From Deltaproteobacteria bacterium (lineage in GTDB: Bacteria; Desulfobacterota; DAOWOC01), in assembly GCA_030642225.1 (NCBI GenBank), contig DAOWOC010000016.1, forward strand, positions 1-9,831: a DNA stretch of 9,831 nucleotides, read 5' to 3'. The position numbers and the translations under genes were made by a program. Below the pieces are notes generated by a model. That model saw only the letters and a program-made list of their open reading frames with translations. It did not search any database and was not told the DNA's origin. This document shows, in pieces, positions 5,910-9,831 of this stretch. Numbering within the stretch: the stretch's first letter is position 1; each line of letters opens with the position of its first letter.

Positions 5910-6856
5910 TGATACCAGAACATCTTGATATAGAAAAAATAAAGACTTACAGCCTTGGAAAAAGGGTCAGTAAGGTCAGTACAAAGGATTTTGCAGATAC
6001 TGAATGTCTCCAGGATGTCTTGCATTTTATTGAGGGATTGCCGGATATCCTTGCTGCAAGGGATTTAAGAGAGATTATAGATGCGTGGGTAAAGGCGCGC
6101 ATGGACAACAGGCCTGTTATTCTCGGTATGGGCGCCCATGTGATAAAGGTGGGATTGAATCCTGTTATTATTGAATTAATGAAAAGAGGGCTTATAACAG
6201 GGATAGCATGCAACGGGGCATGTATGGTCCATGATTCAGAGCTTGCAATTATTGGCATGACTTCCGAGGATGTGGCCGCTGAACTTAGTTCAGGGTCTTT
6301 TGGCATGGCAAGTGAAACATCTGAATGTGTCAATGCTGCGGCAACTATGGCCAGGGAGAATGGTTGCGGCCTTGGCTCGGCGCTTGGGGAATATCTTGAA
6401 AAAAATAATTTTAAATATAATGATATAAGTCTTCATGTTGCGGCATATCGCATGGAAATACCTCTTACCATACATGTTGCAATCGGCACGGATATCATAC
6501 ATCTGCATCCTTCGGCTGACGGAGCGGCAATAGGTGAGGCAAGCCTTTATGATTTCCATACATTTGCCGCTGAGATTGCCGGGCTGGAACGCGGCCTTTA
6601 TATTAATCTGGGTTCAGCTGTTATCCTGCCGGAGATATTTTTAAAGGCCATAACCCTTGTAAGAAATCTTGAATATAAGGTTAATGATTTTACAACAGTT
6701 AACATGGATTTTATAAGACATTACCGTCCCATGACTAATGTGGTGACCCGTCCTACAGGAGCAGGCGGCAAGGGTTATTCAATCGTAGGCCATCATGAAA
6801 TAATGTTTCCATTACTGGCCGGAGCGGTAATGCAGAAGATGAATAAAAAATCCTGA
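5909..6856 (+). CDS. Conserved protein of unknown function, coupled to gmhA
   Basis: A 315-residue soluble protein that I cannot assign with confidence. It has no signal peptide or membrane segment. It shows well-formed, probably conserved motifs: RPVILGMGAHVIKVG (about 68-82, a Rossmann-like glycine loop), GIACNGACMVHDSE (98-111), GSFGMASET (129-137), VAIGTDIIHLHPSADGAAIGE (about 190-210), INLGSAVILPEIFLKA (232-247), and a GHHEIMFP motif near the C-terminus. The order DGxxIGExxxxDF then LGSAVxxPExFLKA faintly recalls deoxyhypusine-synthase-like NAD enzymes, but this is a guess. The ATG at 5909 shares the A of the gmhA stop codon (TGATG). A TTG one codon upstream is an alternative start. The coupling suggests a role with heptose or lipopolysaccharide precursors, which is inference from position only. 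Confidence 0.85.
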   Translation: MIPEHLDIEKIKTYSLGKRVSKVSTKDFADTECLQDVLHFIEGLPDILAARDLREIIDAWVKARMDNRPVILGMGAHVIKVGLNPVIIELMKRGLITGIACNGACMVHDSELAIIGMTSEDVAAELSSGSFGMASETSECVNAAATMARENGCGLGSALGEYLEKNNFKYNDISLHVAAYRMEIPLTIHVAIGTDIIHLHPSADGAAIGEASLYDFHTFAAEIAGLERGLYINLGSAVILPEIFLKAITLVRNLEYKVNDFTTVNMDFIRHYRPMTNVVTRPTGAGGKGYSIVGHHEIMFPLLAGAVMQKMNKKS

Positions 6857-6958
6857 TCCAATAGACCGGGTTGTTGAATTGAGATTTAAAAGCAGTTTTG
6901 AATTTGTTATTTGGTGCTTGGAATTTGTTTGTTATTATATAATGGGAGTCTTAAAAAT

Positions 6959-7186
6959 ATGCCAATATTTGAATTTAAATGTAATAAATGCGAAAATGAG
7001 TTTGAGAGTATCCTGTTTCGTTCCCATGATACTGTGAAGTGTCCTGAGTGCGGATCAGAAAAGGTTACAAAGCTTTTATCCACATGTTCTTTTAAAAGCT
7101 CATCATCAACAGGTGAGGTGACTGCTTCAGCAGGGAGCTCTGCCTGTTCGTCATGTTCGTCGGGTAATTGTTCAACCTGTCATTAA
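6959..7186 (+). CDS. FmdB-family zinc-ribbon protein
   Basis: A 75-residue small protein starting MPIFEFKCNKCENEFESI, the standard opening of FmdB-type putative regulatory proteins. Two CxxC pairs, CNKC (residues 8-11) and CPEC (about 29-32), would bind one zinc ion. The tail is Ser/Cys-rich (SACSSCSSGNCSTCH), as often seen in deltaproteobacterial members, and could bind further metal. The exact function of the family is unknown; the name comes from a formamidase operon. I chose ATG 6959 over an in-frame ATG at 6943 or upstream, because the domain starts at MPIFEF and GGGAG lies at 6944-6948. It stands 11 bases before hemC and is probably the first gene of the tetrapyrrole run. Confidence 0.88.
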   Translation: MPIFEFKCNKCENEFESILFRSHDTVKCPECGSEKVTKLLSTCSFKSSSSTGEVTASAGSSACSSCSSGNCSTCH

Positions 7187-7197
7187 CCCCCGGAGTA

Positions 7198-8115
7198 ATG
7201 CAAGTGATTATTGGAACAAGAGGGAGCAAGCTTGCCATTGTCCAGGCTGACTCAGTCAAAAATGCGCTTTTAAAAAAATATCCTGATCTTAATGTAAATA
7301 TTAAAATTATAAAGACAAAGGGTGATAATATCCTTGATGTGCCGCTTGCCAAGGTTGGCGGGAAGGGTCTTTTTGTAAAAGAGATAGAGGAAGCTCTTTT
7401 AACAGGTGATATTGATCTTGCTGTCCATTCAATGAAGGATGTGCCGGCTGAGATACCCAAGGGTCTTGATGTTGGTGTTATTACTAAAAGGGAAGACCCA
7501 AGGGATTGTATTGTATTTAAAGATTGTGATTTTTTTGAATCATTGCCTGACGGCGCAAGTATCGGGACAAGTTCTCTTAGACGCAAAGCCCAGTTGTTGA
7601 GGCTCAGGTCTGATATTAATATTTCTCCTTTGCGCGGTAATCTTGATACAAGGCTTGAAAAATTAAACAAGGGTTTTTATGATGCGATTATTGTCGCTGC
7701 TGCCGGTTTAAACCGGCTTTCATTATCACCTTTTAAAAAACAGTTTTTTGATACCTCGTTGTTTGTCCCGGCAGTAGGCCAAGGCGCATTGGGGCTTGAA
7801 TATCGCAAGCATGATAAAATAAGGGATATTGTCCGGTTTCTTGATCATTTAGAAACAAGAATGGCTGTTACAGCTGAGAGGGCATTTTTAAAAAGACTAG
7901 AAGGCGGATGTCAGGTCCCTATAGCTGGTTTTGCCTCTGTTGTTGATCAGAAAATTATACTAAAGGGGCTGGTAAGTGATGAACACGGCAGTGAGATTAT
8001 TTCACACATGGAATCAGCGCCAGTGGATGATGCTGAAAAACTTGGGGATGAATTAGCTTTAAAGCTTTTAAATATGGGGGCCAAAAAGATTTTGGACATG
8101 TTTTATGCAGGATAA
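7198..8115 (+). CDS. hemC: Hydroxymethylbilane synthase (porphobilinogen deaminase)
   Basis: This enzyme joins four porphobilinogen molecules into the linear tetrapyrrole hydroxymethylbilane. With ATG 7198 it has 305 residues, normal for the family. Signatures seen are IIGTRGSKLA at the N-terminus, KGLFVKEIEEALL, AVHSMKDVPAE with the catalytic Asp at residue 81, GTSSLRRKAQL, RGNLDTRL, VPAVGQGALGLE, and EGGCQVPIAGFA with Cys238 as the dipyrromethane cofactor attachment site. The start is uncertain by two codons: GGAG (7192-7195) is only two bases from ATG 7198 but eight bases from GTG 7204, which would give MIIGTRGSK. The gene overlaps cobA by 11 bases, indicating co-translation. Product passes to HemD, encoded just downstream. 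Confidence 0.96.
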   Translation: MQVIIGTRGSKLAIVQADSVKNALLKKYPDLNVNIKIIKTKGDNILDVPLAKVGGKGLFVKEIEEALLTGDIDLAVHSMKDVPAEIPKGLDVGVITKREDPRDCIVFKDCDFFESLPDGASIGTSSLRRKAQLLRLRSDINISPLRGNLDTRLEKLNKGFYDAIIVAAAGLNRLSLSPFKKQFFDTSLFVPAVGQGALGLEYRKHDKIRDIVRFLDHLETRMAVTAERAFLKRLEGGCQVPIAGFASVVDQKIILKGLVSDEHGSEIISHMESAPVDDAEKLGDELALKLLNMGAKKILDMFYAG

Positions 8116-8929
8116 AGGAATAGTTTACCTTGTTGGCGCAGGGCCCGGTGATGTTGATTTGATTACTGTAAAGGGCCTTGAACTTATTAAAAAGGCTGAT
8201 GTCATTGTTTATGATTATCTTTCCAACAAGCGTCTGCTTGATCATGTTAAAAAAGGTGCCCGGATAATTTATGTGGGCAAAAAAGGTGGAGATCACACCT
8301 TGCCCCAGGATGATATTAACAGACTTATTGTTGACAGAGCGGCAATGGGGTATATTGTTGTGCGGTTAAAGGGCGGTGATCCTTTTGTCTTTGGAAGGGG
8401 AGGTGAGGAGGCCGAAGAGATTGTCAATGCCGGTCTTATGTGCGAGGTCGTGCCGGGCGTTACATCCGCTGCTGCTGTTCCGGCTTATGCAGGGATCCCA
8501 CTTACTCACCGTGACTATACCTCGTCTGTTTCTTTTATCACGGGTCATGAAAGGTTTGAAAAGGATAAATCGTCCATAGACTGGGAGCATTTCGGGCGCA
8601 TCAGAGGCACCCTTGTTTTTTTGATGGGTATTAAAAATCTTGAACATATTGCATCCATGCTTATGCAGCACGGCAGGTCAAATGATACCCCGGTTGCCCT
8701 TATAAGATGGGGGACAACACCAAGGCAGCAGACTTTGGTGTCAACGCTTGAAAATGTTGCATATGATGCAAAACAGCAGGGTTTTAAGCCGCCTGCAATA
8801 TTTATTGTCGGTGATGTGGTAAACCTGCGCAATCATCTTTCATGGTTTGAAAACAGGCCCCTTTTTTGGGAAAAGTATTGTTGTTACCCGTGCAAGAGAA
8901 CAGGCAAGCGGGCTCTTGAAAATACTTGA
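8105..8929 (+). CDS. cobA: Uroporphyrinogen-III C-methyltransferase, with out-of-frame tail
   Basis: The SAM-dependent methyltransferase that methylates uroporphyrinogen III at C2 and C7 to give precorrin-2, the branch point to siroheme and cobalamin. Seen motifs are YLVGAGPGDVDLITVKG (8-24), VRLKGGDPFVFGRGGEE (86-102), VVPGVTSAAAVPAYAGIPLTHR (115-136), SFITGHE and a C-terminal AIFIVGDVVNLR. The methyltransferase domain is complete by about residue 248. The reading frame as given ends in 20 residues ([20 protein letters not shown]) that match nothing expected. In the other frame the same DNA reads as the start of HemD ([13 protein letters not shown]), so residues 255-274 are probably an artefact of a one-base shift at 8862-8867. 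The likely true product is a CobA-HemD fusion. The start overlaps the hemC end by 11 bases. Confidence 0.93.
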   Translation: MQDKGIVYLVGAGPGDVDLITVKGLELIKKADVIVYDYLSNKRLLDHVKKGARIIYVGKKGGDHTLPQDDINRLIVDRAAMGYIVVRLKGGDPFVFGRGGEEAEEIVNAGLMCEVVPGVTSAAAVPAYAGIPLTHRDYTSSVSFITGHERFEKDKSSIDWEHFGRIRGTLVFLMGIKNLEHIASMLMQHGRSNDTPVALIRWGTTPRQQTLVSTLENVAYDAKQQGFKPPAIFIVGDVVNLRNHLSWFENRPLFWEKYCCYPCKRTGKRALENT

Positions 8930-9641
8930 AGAATCAGGCGCTGAATGTCTGGAATTCCCGACAATAAAAATTATCCCACCTGAGTCATGGGGTGCCATGG
9001 ATAAGTCCATAGAGTCAATATTGGAATATCAATGGATTATTTTTACAAGCGTAAATGGCGTTAAATATTTTTTTAAAAGGCTCATGCAAAAAGGTTATGA
9101 CTCACGCAGGCTTGCTCAAGCAGGGATAGTTGCAATAGGCCCAAAGACAGCCTCAACTCTTAAAGATTATGGTATTATGGCGGATATTGTTCCTGATAGT
9201 TACAGGGCAGAGTCTATTATAAGTGTTTTGCTTGCAAAAGGAATTAATGGTCAAAAGATACTAATCCCGCGTGCCAGGGAGGCAAGGGATATCCTTCCTG
9301 CAGAGCTTTTAAAATATGGGGCAATAGTTGATGTTGTCACAGCATATGAGACCGTTATGCCCGAATCAGAGACCAAAGAGATTATAAACAGGCTTTTATC
9401 CGGTACCATAGACATGGTTACCTTTACCAGCTCTTCCACTGTGACCAATTTTTTAAAGATGCTAAAAGGGCATGATGTAAAAAATCTTTTAAAAAATGTG
9501 GCGCTCGCAAGTATAGGTCCCATAACATCCGACACCATTATTAAAAACGGGCTTTATGCTAAGGTAGAGGCAGGGGAATTTACTATTGACGGATTAATAA
9601 CAGCCTTAAAGGGCTATTTTGCTGAAAAAGAAGTGATATAG
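8847..9641 (+). CDS. hemD: Uroporphyrinogen-III synthase domain, start missing or frameshifted
   Basis: This domain cyclises hydroxymethylbilane with ring D inversion to uroporphyrinogen III. HemD sequences are variable, but the key patterns are present: [81 protein letters not shown] and [11 protein letters not shown]. The domain is complete, at about 260 residues. The only start codon ahead of it in this frame is TTG 8847, without a ribosome binding site; the frame is closed by TAA at 8820-8822. Homology begins near 8862. It therefore looks like the second half of a CobA-HemD bifunctional protein, cut off by one extra T. Its stop TAG overlaps the GTG of the helicase gene by one base. Confidence 0.92.
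   Translation: MKTGPFFGKSIVVTRAREQASGLLKILEESGAECLEFPTIKIIPPESWGAMDKSIESILEYQWIIFTSVNGVKYFFKRLMQKGYDSRRLAQAGIVAIGPKTASTLKDYGIMADIVPDSYRAESIISVLLAKGINGQKILIPRAREARDILPAELLKYGAIVDVVTAYETVMPESETKEIINRLLSGTIDMVTFTSSSTVTNFLKMLKGHDVKNLLKNVALASIGPITSDTIIKNGLYAKVEAGEFTIDGLITALKGYFAEKEVI
8858..8870 (+). other. Frameshift site in a CobA-HemD fusion (CCCC-TTTTTT-GGG)
   Basis: The first frame reads WFENRPLF then WEKY; the second reads [16 protein letters not shown]. Deleting one base from the T6 run at 8862-8867 gives [20 protein letters not shown], the expected junction of a methyltransferase-synthase fusion. The shift needed is one base forward (+1, or -2). A sequencing or assembly homopolymer error, a true mutation, or programmed slippage all fit the sequence. 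Confidence 0.85.
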
Positions 9642-9831
9642 TGGATTTTAAGATTGACCTCAATCCTGCTCAGTATCAGGCAGTTGTTACTACCGAGGGC
9701 CCTGTCCTTGTAATAGCAGGTGCTGGTTCAGGCAAGACAAGGACTCTTGTTTACAGGGTGGCCTGGCTCATAAAAGAGGGGATTAAACCGGAATCGATTC
9801 TTTTATTGACCTTTACAAGAAAGGCTTCAAC
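9641..9831 (+). CDS. UvrD/Rep/PcrA-type superfamily 1 DNA helicase, N-terminal fragment
   Basis: The first 63 residues of an ATP-dependent DNA helicase, cut by the right edge. The N-terminus has the Q-motif NPAQYQAVV, then the Walker A loop [21 protein letters not shown] and motif Ia-like LLTFTRKAS. This order is diagnostic of the UvrD-like SF1 family, which unwinds DNA in repair, replication restart or recombination. The subgroup (UvrD, Rep or PcrA) cannot be set from so little sequence. The GTG start at 9641 shares its first base with the last base of the hemD stop (TAGTGG). Only a weak AAGAAGTGA lies upstream, so translation is probably coupled to hemD. Confidence 0.93.
   Translation, partial: MDFKIDLNPAQYQAVVTTEGPVLVIAGAGSGKTRTLVYRVAWLIKEGIKPESILLLTFTRKAS

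Noticed and set aside
5947..6333. Minus-strand reading frame of 128 codons
   Set aside because: It is the antisense shadow of the gmhA-coupled gene, with no plausible motif.
6900..6929. Two GAATTTGTT copies 21 bases apart
   Set aside because: This is short and AT-rich; I cannot tell it from chance low-complexity sequence.
6938..6943. TATAAT as a -10 box for the fmdB-hemC run
   Set aside because: Transcription would start near 6950, after the ribosome site at 6944-6948, and no good -35 is spaced correctly.
6911..6958. Upstream-extended start for the FmdB-like gene
   Set aside because: The extension adds 16 residues not seen in the family; GGGAG at 6944-6948 fits the ATG at 6959.
7092..7670. 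Minus-strand reading frame of 192 codons opposite fmdB and hemC
   Set aside because: It is antisense to two strongly supported genes, and its Ser/Leu-rich translation shows no domain.
8858..8870. Programmed -1 ribosomal frameshift between cobA and hemD
   Set aside because: A -1 shift leads to the wrong frame; +1 (or -2) is required, so a classical X-XXY-YYZ slippery site does not explain it.
1..9831. CRISPR array, tRNA, IS element or defence/toxin-antitoxin system
   Set aside because: I saw no regularly spaced repeats, no cloverleaf, no transposase motifs and no toxin or nuclease gene pair.

Overview
The window is an AT-rich stretch of ordinary bacterial chromosome. Gram-negative lipoprotein signals, the heptose gene gmhA and a naturally fused-looking cobA/hemD locus suggest a Desulfobacterota (deltaproteobacterial, possibly sulfate-reducing) genome. 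That placement is inference from gene content, not from a marker gene. There are twelve credible protein genes (two cut by the window edges), one of which appears split by a single-base frameshift into two reading frames. I see no tRNA, rRNA, CRISPR array, transposase or phage gene.

Layout. Bases 1-228 are the C-terminus of an acyl-CoA synthetase. They are followed by a two-CBS-domain protein (287-754), an unusual AACCGT-type inverted repeat (761-814), a small exported protein with an internal duplication (840-1421), and a lipoprotein with a periplasmic-binding fold of the LpoA/YraM kind (1590-2885). A crotonase-family protein that lacks both hydratase glutamates starts 12 bases later (2898-3680). 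A small TRL-like lipoprotein (3801-4223) then faces a minus-strand lipoprotein lipase/esterase (4421-5167).

The lipase gene is divergent from gmhA (5313-5909), which has a near-consensus sigma70-type promoter (5234-5260). gmhA overlaps by one base a conserved protein that I cannot name (5909-6856). After a 102-base gap comes a tightly packed rightward run: an FmdB-type zinc ribbon gene (6959-7186), hemC (7198-8115), cobA (8105-8929), hemD (to 9641) and the start of a UvrD/Rep-type helicase (9641 to the edge).

Working together. HemC makes hydroxymethylbilane, HemD closes it to uroporphyrinogen III, and the CobA-type methyltransferase turns that into precorrin-2, the entry to siroheme, cobalamin and, in many anaerobes, heme by the siroheme route. 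GmhA supplies the heptose precursor for lipopolysaccharide. The four putative exported or lipid-anchored proteins (840, 1590, 3801, 4421) point to envelope functions.

The most noteworthy signal is at 8858-8870. Removing one T from a six-T run would join cobA and hemD into one continuous bifunctional reading frame. hemD has no convincing start of its own. This is either a real frameshift or decoding event, or a homopolymer error. I found no clear undescribed multi-gene system; the best protein-level candidates for novelty are the gmhA partner and the glutamate-less crotonase.
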